From Candidatus Kapaibacterium sp. (GTDB lineage: Bacteria > Bacteroidota > Ignavibacteria > Kapaibacteriales > WFXC01), in the NCBI GenBank assembly GCA_026996895.1, contig JALWJX010000077.1, positions 1 through 46,885 on the forward strand: a stretch of DNA of 46,885 nucleotides. The letters are read 5' to 3'. The position numbers were made by a program, and so were the translations under genes. This document shows positions 17,163-26,156 of the stretch, piece after piece (within the stretch, counting starts at the first letter, position 1; every line of letters starts with the position of its first letter). The notes beneath the pieces are model-generated. The model saw nothing but the letters and a program-made list of their open reading frames with translations, had not been told where the DNA came from and made no database searches.

Positions 17163-17852
17163 TTAGCAGTCAGTGGCATACCAGCGTACTTTGTACAGCG
17201 ATTCACCGCGCCGGGCATATTTGCGCTCAAAAGGGGTAAGGGAAGTTACCGGAGAGAACGCTGTGATTTCGGGTGTGCTGCCGGTGATATCCGTTGCTGC
17301 CAGCGCGAATTCCTGAGCATAGATTTTCCAGTTGGTGCGCAATTCGACGCACAGAGAGCACTGGAAAAGAAAGGGAAAAGCAGGATGCCCGTGCCACCGG
17401 CGTTTGAGGTGGCGAGACTTGGGCCAGGGATTGGGATACCAGAGAAGATGGTAATGAATGAGAATCTTGCGCTGGACCAACCATCGCCAGACGTCTTCAA
17501 TGATGCCGCGCAGCAGGAAGCAATTGCGAGGCAATTGGCCTGAACGCTTCCAGAGATTCTTCGATAGCTTGACCGCAGATTTATCAATGCCGATAACAGT
17601 GGCCCGGGGGAAACGCAGCGCCAGATGAACAGTGCTCATCCCTGTGCCACATCCTGCGTCGAGGATAAGCAACTCTGAGTGATCGTTCAAAATATGTTCC
17701 AGCGCTTCAAAGGCATCGGAGCTAAAAGGAGGGAAAGGACGCTGATAGGGAGCGTCAAGATGGCGCTGAAGCGTCTGTCGGAGCCGTGGATGGATGCCGC
17801 GCTGGTTGCTCGCAACCGAGCTATTGTTGGGTTGTATCATAGGGCGTTTCAA
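17163..17852 (-). CDS. trmB: tRNA (guanine-N7)-methyltransferase, TrmB-like
   Basis: SAM-dependent methyltransferase, 229 residues, most like TrmB, which makes m7G46 in tRNA. Seen: the SAM-binding motif ILDAGCGTGMSTVHLALRFP followed by VIGIDKS; the family signature YPNPWPKSRHLKRRWHGHP; and the C-terminal TPFERKYARRGE, equivalent to the T-x-(F/Y)-E motif of TrmB. It belongs to the WHGHP variant rather than the textbook DPWPKKRH form, so substrate identity is likely but not certain. Its start overlaps the 3' end of mtnA by 32 nt, so translation is probably coupled. A shorter start, four codons downstream at 17840, is possible. Confidence 0.82.
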   Translation of the reverse strand: MKRPMIQPNNSSVASNQRGIHPRLRQTLQRHLDAPYQRPFPPFSSDAFEALEHILNDHSELLILDAGCGTGMSTVHLALRFPRATVIGIDKSAVKLSKNLWKRSGQLPRNCFLLRGIIEDVWRWLVQRKILIHYHLLWYPNPWPKSRHLKRRWHGHPAFPFLFQCSLCVELRTNWKIYAQEFALAATDITGSTPEITAFSPVTSLTPFERKYARRGESLYKVRWYATDC

Positions 17853-18966
17853 CGGATGGTGCTATCTTGCTGCGAAGGGTATCCAGTTGCGAAGGGGCAA
17901 ACACGCCGAATTCGGTAATAAATCCCGTAATAAAGGTTGCGGGCGTAACGTCGAACGCCCAGTTGCGTGCCGGAGATTCCCGGGGAGTGATTCGGACGGT
18001 ACATAATTCCTGTGCACTGGCATTCCACCCAGAAACATAATGCACTTCGTCAGCAGAGCGTTCCTCGATTGGGATATCTGCAACGCCGTCGGAGAGTTCC
18101 CAGTGGATAGAGGAAGTTGGCAGGGCAACGTAAACAGGAATGTCGAAGTAATGGGCACACACAGCTTTTTCAAGGGAACCGATTTTGTTTGCTACATCGC
18201 CAGTGCGAGTGACGCGATCTGCTCCAATGATAACAATATCCACCATTCCACGCTGCATCAAATGGGCAGCAGCGTTATCAGCGATCACTGTATGGGGAAT
18301 ACCCTGCTGAGCCAGTTCCCACGCTGTCAGTCGTGCTCCCTGATTCCATGGGCGCGTTTCGTCCACCCATACGTGGAGTGGCAGTCCATGCTCCGCAGCG
18401 TGGTAGATCGGCGCCGTTGCGGTGCCGTAGTCAATGCAGCCCAACCATCCGGCATTGCAGTGGGTGAGAATATTGAGGGGTTGACCACTTTTCTTTTTGA
18501 TGAGCTGTTCAAGGATAGCAAATCCATATTGACCGATAGAAGCACAGCGATGCAGGTCTTCGTCCACAATTTTCCGAGCAGTTGTCAGCAAAGCAGCCAG
18601 CACGGTAGCAGGATCTGAATTTTCCTGGAGATAAGCCAGTTGTTGCTGGATAGCCCACTGGAGGTTAATGGCGGTTGGACGTGTCTGGAGGAGTTGTTGT
18701 GCCGCCTTTCTCAACGCAGAGTGAAATTCGGCAGGTGAGAGAGGTAGCGCCTGCCGGGCAGCTAAGACCATTCCGTAAGCGGCAGCCGCACCGATCAGTA
18801 CGGCGCCGCGAACGTGCATTTCCCGAATTGCTGTTACCATTTGTTCGACTGTGCGGATTTCTTCGATGACGAACCGATGGGGAAGCCATCGCTGGTCAAT
18901 AATGAAAACGCTTGCCCCATCTTTACTTTCCCATAGGGATCGGTACGGTTTTCCATTTACCAGCAT
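17821..18966 (-). CDS. mtnA: S-methyl-5-thioribose-1-phosphate isomerase
   Basis: Aldose-ketose isomerase of the methionine salvage pathway, converting methylthioribose-1-phosphate to methylthioribulose-1-phosphate. Signature segments: MHVRGAVLIGAAAAYGM, THCNAGWLGC with catalytic Cys170, TRPWNQGARLTAWEL, and IIGADRVTRTGDVANKIG with Asp250; the 80-residue spacing between the two matches characterised enzymes. I chose the ATG at 18966 because MLVNGKPYRSLW fits the family N-terminus. An in-frame TTG at 19023 would add 19 residues, and neither start has a strong ribosome binding site. No other methionine-salvage gene is in the window. Divergent from der. Confidence 0.94.
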   Translation of the reverse strand: MLVNGKPYRSLWESKDGASVFIIDQRWLPHRFVIEEIRTVEQMVTAIREMHVRGAVLIGAAAAYGMVLAARQALPLSPAEFHSALRKAAQQLLQTRPTAINLQWAIQQQLAYLQENSDPATVLAALLTTARKIVDEDLHRCASIGQYGFAILEQLIKKKSGQPLNILTHCNAGWLGCIDYGTATAPIYHAAEHGLPLHVWVDETRPWNQGARLTAWELAQQGIPHTVIADNAAAHLMQRGMVDIVIIGADRVTRTGDVANKIGSLEKAVCAHYFDIPVYVALPTSSIHWELSDGVADIPIEERSADEVHYVSGWNASAQELCTVRITPRESPARNWAFDVTPATFITGFITEFGVFAPSQLDTLRSKIAPSVETPYDTTQQ

Positions 18967-18985
18967 CTCGTGCACAGGGTATCGT

Positions 18986-19015
18986 TTGACAGTTATGGCG
19001 TGAGACGAATAATTA
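18986..19015 (+). promoter_or_regulatory. Candidate promoter for der
   Basis: TTGACA (18986-18991), an 18-bp spacer and TAATTA (19010-19015), about 63 bp upstream of the der start. The adjacent TACATTTC resembles the TAnnTTTG element except for its last base. It overlaps the 5' end region of mtnA on the opposite strand. Confidence 0.5.
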
Positions 19016-19078
19016 CATTTCAAAGCCTATGGATTCGTCCCTTTGCGACATTGACGAATGGATTGAGGAGGCAAGGGA

Positions 19079-20389
19079 ATGCGTACAATCGTCATAGTTG
19101 GGCGCCCGAACGTCGGAAAGTCGACGTTATTCAATCGGTTAGTTGGGAAACGGATTGCGATTGTGGAGGAACAGCCGGGGGTGACTCGTGATTACCTGGT
19201 TGGATACCTGGAGTGGCGAGATTTAAAAACTCGTGTTATTGACACCGGAGGTGTTATCCCGGATCCTCAGGAGCCGATAACGCAGGCTATACACCACCAG
19301 GTGGAAAGTGTACTGAGAGAAGCGGATGTGATATTTTTCGTGTGCGATGCCCGCTCAGAACTCACCGTTGCTGATACATATCTGGCAGATTGGATCCGCC
19401 CATTGCAGAAACCCGTTATTCTTGTTGCCAATAAATGCGACGATCCAAAGCACGATGTCGAAGCGTATGCATGTGCAGCGCTGGGGATCAGCGAAACTAT
19501 CGTTCCCTGCTCTGCTTTGCACGGACGCAATATCGATGTGCTGCTGGAAACGGCTTTGCCTTTTTTACAACAAGCATCTGTACCAGAGGAGGAAGCAGAT
19601 ATTCCTCGCATTGCTATTATTGGCAGACCCAACGTGGGAAAATCAAGTTTGCTGAACGCTTTCGCTGGTAAAGAGCGTAGCATTGTAACCCCCATTGCGG
19701 GGACAACACGGGATGCGCTGGATACGCGCATTCGGTTCTATGGCAAAGAACTTCTGCTCATTGATACGGCTGGATTGCGACGCAAAAGCCGCATTCGGGA
19801 TAACATTGAGTTTTTTAGTGCCGTACGCACCCGAGCCGCTATTCGGCGTTCCGATGTGGTCATTGTTGTGGTAGATGCCCTGGAGGGATTTCATAAGCAG
19901 GAAAAACAGATGATTGATGAGGCTTTGCAGGAAGGGAAAGGGGTTGTGATAGCTGTCAATAAGTGGGATGCGGTGCCTGCTGAGCACAAAAAGACAGATC
20001 ACTGGCGCAGGAGCCTGGCAGAGGCAATGCCCATCGTAGAATATCTGCCAGTGCTGTTCGTTTCCGCTCGTACGAAGCAACGGGTCCCCGCACTTTTGGA
20101 AACAGCATTACAGGTGTATCAGAAACGGCAGATGCGGGTTGCAACGGCAAAGCTGAATGAAATGTTACAGCAATGGGTTCGGAAAACCCCGCCTCCTTCC
20201 AGAAATGGGAAGGAAGTGAAACTAAATTATGTAACGCAGGTTGAAACAGCCCCACCACATTTTGTGTTCTTCTCCAATCATCCTCGATGGATCCCGGATT
20301 TTTATAAACGATATCTGGAGCGATCTTTGCGTGAAAACTTTGCTTTCGAGGGAGTTCCTTTGCGACTCAGCTTTCGTTCGAAGCATTAG
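19079..20389 (+). CDS. der: Ribosome-assembly GTPase Der (EngA)
   Basis: Essential tandem GTPase acting in late assembly of the 50S ribosomal subunit. 436 residues, normal length. First G domain: P-loop GRPNVGKSTLFNRL, switch GVTRD, DTGG, NKCD. Second G domain: GRPNVGKSSLLNAF, GTTRD, DTAGLRRKS, NKWD. The C-terminal KH-like domain is present (LNYVTQVETAPPHFVFF, followed by YLERSLRENF). The ATG is preceded by GAGGAGGCAAGGGA, a strong ribosome binding site. All G motifs are intact, so it should be functional. Confidence 0.98.
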   Translation: MRTIVIVGRPNVGKSTLFNRLVGKRIAIVEEQPGVTRDYLVGYLEWRDLKTRVIDTGGVIPDPQEPITQAIHHQVESVLREADVIFFVCDARSELTVADTYLADWIRPLQKPVILVANKCDDPKHDVEAYACAALGISETIVPCSALHGRNIDVLLETALPFLQQASVPEEEADIPRIAIIGRPNVGKSSLLNAFAGKERSIVTPIAGTTRDALDTRIRFYGKELLLIDTAGLRRKSRIRDNIEFFSAVRTRAAIRRSDVVIVVVDALEGFHKQEKQMIDEALQEGKGVVIAVNKWDAVPAEHKKTDHWRRSLAEAMPIVEYLPVLFVSARTKQRVPALLETALQVYQKRQMRVATAKLNEMLQQWVRKTPPPSRNGKEVKLNYVTQVETAPPHFVFFSNHPRWIPDFYKRYLERSLRENFAFEGVPLRLSFRSKH

Positions 20390-20400
20390 ATGGCAGAGTG

Positions 20401-20423
20401 TCCGGCTAAGTCTGGAATTTTTT
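20401..20423 (+). terminator. Possible weak terminator after der
   Basis: TCCGG / CTGGA (20401-20405 and 20412-20416, one G-T pair) with a 6-nt loop followed by ATTTTTTG. The stem is short, so activity is uncertain. Confidence 0.35.
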
Positions 20424-20437
20424 GTATAATTGAAAAC

Positions 20438-20466
20438 TTGTTAACGGTGTAAGTACGGGATAAAAT
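20438..20466 (+). promoter_or_regulatory. Promoter of the envelope cassette
   Basis: TTGTTA (20438-20443), a 17-bp spacer and TAAAAT (20461-20466), 31 bp upstream of the start codon of the first cassette gene. A TATAAT at about 20425-20430 is a second possible -10 but lacks a matching -35. Confidence 0.55.
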
Positions 20467-20497
20467 TTTTTCGTTTGTTTAAGCAGGAGCAACCGGA

Positions 20498-22744
20498 ATG
20501 GCAAAAGGTGGTGGTGCCGGGAAGGTGTATTTCGTGTTATATCTTGCGGTGATTCTGGAACTGTTGATTATCATTGTGGAGCGCGATGAAGCCGAAGAGA
20601 ACCTGATCCGTCGTCAGAAGGAGACGATGCGGATTGTAGAAAGTATCCTGGCGCAGTTGCAAATTGGCGCCGGGACCGAAGGCATTAGCACGCGTCCGCA
20701 GGATGAAATTACTTTGCAAGAGGTAAAGATTTCCGAGGGTCCGGAAATTAAGCAATGGCGGAAGTATTTTATTGAGGTTGGAGTTACTGATGTCGCGGCA
20801 GCGGCTGCGCAATTGGATCCGGAATCGGAAAACTATGAAGAAGAACTCCGGAAACTAATTCGATTAGGTAACGTAGAAGAGCTGGAATACCAGATTTTTT
20901 ACCATCCCAGTAATTCAGCTGAGCCACCGTATTTTCCTCCTGATGATAGCTTAAGAAATGTGGAATTTGACCAATTGAATCAGCCAGTTGGTCCGGTAGT
21001 TGACCGTGGGCAGTGGCGGCTGGTCTTTTTGCGTAAGCTGAAATTAGATCTTGAAAAGACCAAAGACTGGCAACATCCGGTGTATCAATACTACGTTAAA
21101 GAGTTGGGCTCAGCCAGAGACTTTGCGCCGGACTTTGCTGTGAAGAAAGACAGTATATTTGTGTACTCAGAGCAAGAAACGCAGCGATTAGCACAACTGG
21201 AAGGAGGGCGAATCCGGAAGCGAGCGTTCTTAGTATATTTCCAGCCACCGAATAAACCGGGATGGTATAAGTTACGTTTTGTTTCGCGCACAAATCGGAT
21301 TCTGGGAGTTACCGGCGATGTTGTATCGCCCGAGGAGTTGCCGCCCGATTTTACGGTCAATATTGGAACGGTCAAGCTGAAAATCAAGGATTTGCGAGTT
21401 GTGCAAAAAGAACTGCAGCGCTCTTTGGGTGCATTGAATTTACCCGGTGCGGAGGATCTGGCGCACGGCAAGCTGACTATTGAGGAATTTGGCCGGCTTT
21501 TGAACGAGGCAAAGCAGAAAGTGGTGAATGGCGAGATCAACCTGGATATGGAACCGACGGCGGTGATCAACAAGTTGGATCTGTACAGTTATATCGTTAA
21601 GTTGCTTACTCCCAATGCCTCGCAGTATTTTGAGCAGAATCGCCAGAGTTACCAGATTGACATTCGGGTGGTGAAGCCACCGATTACCATTGCAGAACCG
21701 TATGTGGAGCTTCCGGAAGCTATTTATACATTTGATGCGGTACCCATCATCTTTAACTTCGCTTCCGGTCCATTTCAAGGCAATAACTTCCCGACTGGCG
21801 AGGTGGTCGATCCTGCTACGTTGCAGGCATATCCTTTGATCATTCGACCAATCGATCAACAGGTAACGACGCAGCCAACAACACCAGGAACAGCCAAAGG
21901 TGGTAAGCGTTTTTATCAGGCGCGAACAGCAGAGCCAATTCCGCCGGGGACCTATGAAGTGCGGATTACGCAGACAAATATGGGGAAATCAACAGTGGGG
22001 AAAACGCCTCTGGAGGTGTTCGAAACAGGGTTGCAAGAGCAAAATCGGAAGGATTTAGAATTTCGATTGCGGAATATGTACTATGGGAATGCATTATTGC
22101 TCAATCTCAAACCAACCTCCGGGGGTAAGATTCCGGCGAAACAGTTCAAAATCTATGCACGGTTTGATCATGATCCGCAGACCCCGCCGATCCGAGGGCT
22201 GGATGCAAAAATACCACTGCCAGCGAAAGCGAATAATCTGTCACTTAAGTTAGTCTGGGAGCATCCATATACCGGCGATGAGGTAGAAATTCTTCCAGAA
22301 GTCACGCGTGAAATCAAGCAGGAACCACCGTACTTCCAGCTCCAAAATATGGGGGTATCGCAGCCGGAGTGGTTGTCTGGTGGGAAAGTTCGGCTCACAG
22401 TGCGAGATATCGATCTCATCTTACCATATATTGATACGGCTGGGAAGGTGGCAACGATGAAAGATGTGCAGGATCTGGGGGTGCAGAATGTGCAGTCAGA
22501 AGTTGCTGGATTTGAGGTCGATGAGGTGACTATTGAAGAGCAAGGGGAAGGCAAGGTGAAGTTGGATGTATTTCTCAAGGGCAAGATCCCGGCAGGTCAG
22601 CGATCGGTCAGTGGGAATGTTAGCATTACTATTGGTGCAAGGGTTCGCAATCCGATCAATGGCAAGGTTTCTGAACTTGGAATGGCAAGTATCAATATTC
22701 CCGTAGAATTGGAGCAGCAACGGCGGCGCCGCCGTCGACGCTAA
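20498..22744 (+). CDS. Membrane-anchored periplasmic protein, GldM/PorM-like architecture
   Basis: 748 residues. A single transmembrane helix lies near the N-terminus (about 10-27, VYFVLYLAVILELLIII), preceded by a short basic/glycine stretch, so the bulk is periplasmic. Residues 28-380 are helix-rich and charged; 390-740 look like successive beta-sandwich domains. It ends QQRRRRRRR. The layout (short cytoplasmic start, one helix, helical then beta domains) resembles GldM/PorM, the energy-transducing shaft of T9SS, and the window contains T9SS-type cargo. I see no decisive GldM motif and no GldL gene beside it, so function is an inference. First gene of a cassette with two barrel proteins, 63 nt ahead of the next gene. 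ATG with AGGAG at good spacing. Confidence 0.62.
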   Translation: MAKGGGAGKVYFVLYLAVILELLIIIVERDEAEENLIRRQKETMRIVESILAQLQIGAGTEGISTRPQDEITLQEVKISEGPEIKQWRKYFIEVGVTDVAAAAAQLDPESENYEEELRKLIRLGNVEELEYQIFYHPSNSAEPPYFPPDDSLRNVEFDQLNQPVGPVVDRGQWRLVFLRKLKLDLEKTKDWQHPVYQYYVKELGSARDFAPDFAVKKDSIFVYSEQETQRLAQLEGGRIRKRAFLVYFQPPNKPGWYKLRFVSRTNRILGVTGDVVSPEELPPDFTVNIGTVKLKIKDLRVVQKELQRSLGALNLPGAEDLAHGKLTIEEFGRLLNEAKQKVVNGEINLDMEPTAVINKLDLYSYIVKLLTPNASQYFEQNRQSYQIDIRVVKPPITIAEPYVELPEAIYTFDAVPIIFNFASGPFQGNNFPTGEVVDPATLQAYPLIIRPIDQQVTTQPTTPGTAKGGKRFYQARTAEPIPPGTYEVRITQTNMGKSTVGKTPLEVFETGLQEQNRKDLEFRLRNMYYGNALLLNLKPTSGGKIPAKQFKIYARFDHDPQTPPIRGLDAKIPLPAKANNLSLKLVWEHPYTGDEVEILPEVTREIKQEPPYFQLQNMGVSQPEWLSGGKVRLTVRDIDLILPYIDTAGKVATMKDVQDLGVQNVQSEVAGFEVDEVTIEEQGEGKVKLDVFLKGKIPAGQRSVSGNVSITIGARVRNPINGKVSELGMASINIPVELEQQRRRRRRR

Positions 22745-22807
22745 TGAGCCTGGATCATAGCAAGCAATGATACACTGGGAAAGCAACACAAAGAAGGACA
22801 GAGGACA

Positions 22808-24490
22808 ATGAGAATTTTTCAGCGAAGCGCTTTTTTGACGCTGCTGTATGCTTTGTTGATGATGAATGTGGCAGAATTGCCAGCGCAAAATGAGCTGAAG
22901 TCGATCCTGAAGTATTTTAAGAATTGGCGGTATGGGATGATTTCGCTGTATGATTTGCGCAATCCGACGCTGTCAAATGTGCGGAAACTACTAATACAGG
23001 AGGCAGGAGGCGGTGGAAATACGGCAGCGCTGGATACGCTGGATCCTGCTTTGCGCACCGCTGTAGAGCGGGCAGCACGGCTGAGCGGGGGCGTGAAAAG
23101 TCGGGCGATTCAGCAGTTGATGAATCAGGGGGTAGACCTGACACCGGCTATCGATGCAGCATTAGAGGAAGCAATCCGGCGATTGCAGGGACCAAGTAAG
23201 CGGATTGAAAACGTGTACATTGTTACGACCAGGGAATCAAAGGAAAACTTCCCTCCCGTCATCATTGCAATGATTGTTTCTTCACGGGGCAAGGCATATG
23301 TAGAGGATAATTTGCGTGCTGTACAGGAGGATGACATCTACACCATTGACGAGTTGCGGAGTATGACACTCGATACGTCGTATGGTGCCAGTACCCTGTA
23401 CGAGTATCTGGAAAATGCGATTGTGCAGGGAGCGGTGCGGAATGTAACGGCGGAAGCGCAGGGCATCGGAGACATTTTTACGAACTTTGCACCCAAAGTA
23501 TATGGGATCAGCGAGCCGCTGGAAACCTCACCAGACGATCCGTCCGACGTCGATATTCAGCGATATATGCGGGTATCGGAAGGGCAGGCATTAGATTATG
23601 CCCGACCGCAGGAAGTGCGGCTGAGTTACGATGTCATTAGCTATCGGCGTTATCCAGTTCCGGAAGATCTGGATTCGGCAACCTTAGCTGAAGGCTTGTT
23701 TGTGTTTAATGAAACCCTGCCCGAATATGGACTGGCTGTTCGCTATGGACTGGAGGAAATCAACTATCCTTCGCTGTGGAGCGAACGTCTGGCAGTGATG
23801 GCAATGTGGCAAAATGTCCAGTTGGGCGTAGTGCTGCCAACCCCCGGTTGGGCGTCGCTGGCATCCACGCTGGGGCAGGAGCGGAAACTGACATATGCTG
23901 GCTGGGGCGTGCAGGGAATGTTCGATTTCCCCATTCGCTTGATTCCTCGCAGCGGTGTTTTTCATCTGGGATTTAGTTATGTTTTCGATGACGCGCAGCC
24001 CAGTCCTTATAAAAATCGGAATACCGATCCCCTGACGTTTCGCGAAGATCCTGCTGATAATGATTACCTGATCCGTGCCCACGGGCAGCTGCATTACACC
24101 TTTGGAATGACCATTGATGAAGATCACTTACTACGCCTGGGACTTGGGGCTACCGTCTATGCACTGGAGTACTGGCGATATCAGCTTAAACAGCCGGAGG
24201 ATCCACGGGAAGATGTCAAGGTGGTGTTTCGTCGTGCGAAGACCGAAACGGTTGGAGGTATTTCCGGACGGCTGGAGTATATGGCGCGAAAATTCCCCAC
24301 ACCTTTTGGTGGCAGCATACAGTACTTTGATGAAGCATTGTCCTTTGGCGCATGGCTTCAGGTTCCTGTTATTGCTCAGGTTGCAGTGCGCCTGGATGCA
24401 AAGGCATACATCGTTGCTTTCCGGGATCCGCATCCGTGGGAGAACAAAAGCGTGTTCATTCCCTCATTGAGCTTTGTGTTGAACTTTTAA
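22808..24490 (+). CDS. Unknown outer-membrane protein with N-terminal helical domain and barrel
   Basis: 560 residues with a signal peptide (residues 1-26, ending ELPAQN). Residues 27-270 look mixed alpha/beta, including SLYDLRNPTLSNVRKLL and a stretch ENVYIVTTRES; residues 290-560 have the alternating pattern of a beta-barrel and end PSLSFVLNF, with a terminal phenylalanine. I do not recognise the family. The gene lies 63 nt after the membrane-anchored protein and 14 nt before another barrel protein, so the three are probably an operon. It may be an outer-membrane partner of the first gene's product. Start ATG at 22808 follows an AGAGGA site. Confidence 0.6.
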   Translation: MRIFQRSAFLTLLYALLMMNVAELPAQNELKSILKYFKNWRYGMISLYDLRNPTLSNVRKLLIQEAGGGGNTAALDTLDPALRTAVERAARLSGGVKSRAIQQLMNQGVDLTPAIDAALEEAIRRLQGPSKRIENVYIVTTRESKENFPPVIIAMIVSSRGKAYVEDNLRAVQEDDIYTIDELRSMTLDTSYGASTLYEYLENAIVQGAVRNVTAEAQGIGDIFTNFAPKVYGISEPLETSPDDPSDVDIQRYMRVSEGQALDYARPQEVRLSYDVISYRRYPVPEDLDSATLAEGLFVFNETLPEYGLAVRYGLEEINYPSLWSERLAVMAMWQNVQLGVVLPTPGWASLASTLGQERKLTYAGWGVQGMFDFPIRLIPRSGVFHLGFSYVFDDAQPSPYKNRNTDPLTFREDPADNDYLIRAHGQLHYTFGMTIDEDHLLRLGLGATVYALEYWRYQLKQPEDPREDVKVVFRRAKTETVGGISGRLEYMARKFPTPFGGSIQYFDEALSFGAWLQVPVIAQVAVRLDAKAYIVAFRDPHPWENKSVFIPSLSFVLNF

Positions 24491-24504
24491 AAGGGTTGTG
24501 AGCA

Positions 24505-25941
24505 ATGAAGGTGCAGAAAGTATTGGTGGTGTTCCTTGGAATTGGTTTGTTTGCGATCGCTCTGCTCTCGTCGGTCTCTGCCCAGGTGGTGGATCGCAAA
24601 GAGCTTATTGCAGCGTTAAAAACGATCGACACGAATATTGTCAAATATTTCCCTCGCTGGCGAATTTGCGAGCGTGATTTGCAGATCCAGATTTACCAGA
24701 CCTTTCTGCTGTTTGGCTATCCCAAGGAAAATCTGGATATGAACAACATTATCGTTACCGCAGCTCCGAAAGTGGAGCCGGGAATGCCCTACACACTGCT
24801 GCTGGTGGAGTGTGGCAGTGAAAAGATGGTTGCATCGGAAATTGATGCTTATATGGAGCGACTGGCAACAATTATTAGTGGTGATGTTGTCTACTCCGGT
24901 CCCTACAAAGGGGAGCCGGCAGATGGTAAACGAACATATTGCTACGAAGATATTCCACCGGAAATTCCGCCCACCGAAGCGCAGGCGGAAGCGATTATCA
25001 ATTTCCTGGAACCGACCGATGTGGATCACGCTTTTACACTATCCGTTTTTGAACAGGGATTGAAAATTGGAGATTCCGGGTTCTGGCTGCGGGCAAAATT
25101 AGGGACCGATGAAGTGGGGTATCACTTCTGGTCAGCAGGCGAGGCAAAGATTCTGTTGAAACGTCCCCTGATTGTGAATACGAATATGCAAACCCACAAG
25201 GCGATTCCGTTTCTGCTCAATGCTTATTTAGGTGGTGGATACCGATTAACCAGTGGGTTGGATCCCGGAAGTACGCTGTTTGAATTTGTTCCCGCTCGCC
25301 GGCTCAATGCTGGACCGGGTGGCAAAATTGTCGGTGGCTTTGAGTTCTTCCTTCCACTGCATCCTGCCTTTGGTGTCCGAACGAACATCGAAATTCCATT
25401 GCAAAGTGCAAATGGACAACAGATCAACCCGAAAACGTACGCAAAGTACCGGCGTTCTGGTGTGCAGTTTATTCGAGGTGGAGATCCTACCCGGCGCATT
25501 ATTGGTATCGCCCCATTGCTGCGAAGTACAGGGCAGATAGCATTGTTTTATCACTGGTGGATCAATCCAGCTGCACCGGAAAACTTCTTCCGTCTGGACT
25601 TAGGCGTTAGCTACGCTGAAATTCAGGAAATGGCAGTGGTTCGGGATACCAGCGGCGTTGTCCGTTTGCAACGTTCCGGCATCGCCGGGCTGCGAACGTA
25701 TCATCCGGATGAGTTCCTGGATTGGCTCTATGCTCGCTTAGAGTATCGGCATCAATCTTCGTATCCGTTCGGCGTCAGCGTTCAATTTTCTAACCAGATC
25801 CTGCTGGTGCACGGATATTTACCCATCGTTGGACGCTGGCTCTATCTGGAAGGCAAATATGCAACGCCGCTGCGTGATGCTTATCCGTTTGAGGTAAAGA
25901 ACTTTTTTATGCTCTCTCCGGTGTTGCGCCTGACGCTGTAG
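24505..25941 (+). CDS. Unknown outer-membrane protein, second barrel of the cassette
   Basis: 478 residues with a signal peptide (MKVQKVLVVFLGIGLFAIALL, cleavage probably after SVSA). An N-terminal soluble domain (about 28-235) contains two cysteines (RICERD and LVECGSE) and a third at TYCYED; the remainder (about 236-478) is barrel-like, rich in Gly, Tyr and aromatic pairs, ending LSPVLRLTL. Not recognised as a named family. It has the same overall plan as its upstream neighbour (soluble domain followed by barrel) although I see no clear sequence identity. Only 14 nt separate the two genes, indicating co-expression. The start ATG has GGGTTGTGAG upstream. Confidence 0.6.
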   Translation: MKVQKVLVVFLGIGLFAIALLSSVSAQVVDRKELIAALKTIDTNIVKYFPRWRICERDLQIQIYQTFLLFGYPKENLDMNNIIVTAAPKVEPGMPYTLLLVECGSEKMVASEIDAYMERLATIISGDVVYSGPYKGEPADGKRTYCYEDIPPEIPPTEAQAEAIINFLEPTDVDHAFTLSVFEQGLKIGDSGFWLRAKLGTDEVGYHFWSAGEAKILLKRPLIVNTNMQTHKAIPFLLNAYLGGGYRLTSGLDPGSTLFEFVPARRLNAGPGGKIVGGFEFFLPLHPAFGVRTNIEIPLQSANGQQINPKTYAKYRRSGVQFIRGGDPTRRIIGIAPLLRSTGQIALFYHWWINPAAPENFFRLDLGVSYAEIQEMAVVRDTSGVVRLQRSGIAGLRTYHPDEFLDWLYARLEYRHQSSYPFGVSVQFSNQILLVHGYLPIVGRWLYLEGKYATPLRDAYPFEVKNFFMLSPVLRLTL

Positions 25942-26156
25942 CCATAAAAGCTGTTGAGAGGCCGGTGCCGTTGTGGTAACAGTGCGTTTGCTCCCTGAAA
26001 TTATCACTGGCAGGGGAGAGCAGACGGGTGTAAAAGGGTGGAGTAGGTCACGGATAGCAAAGCGGAGTGGGAAGCATTTCTGGTTTGCTTGCATTTCAAC
26101 AATTTCCAACACCGATCGTCAAAGACCACGTTTTGGAGTATAAAAACGGAGAGGCC

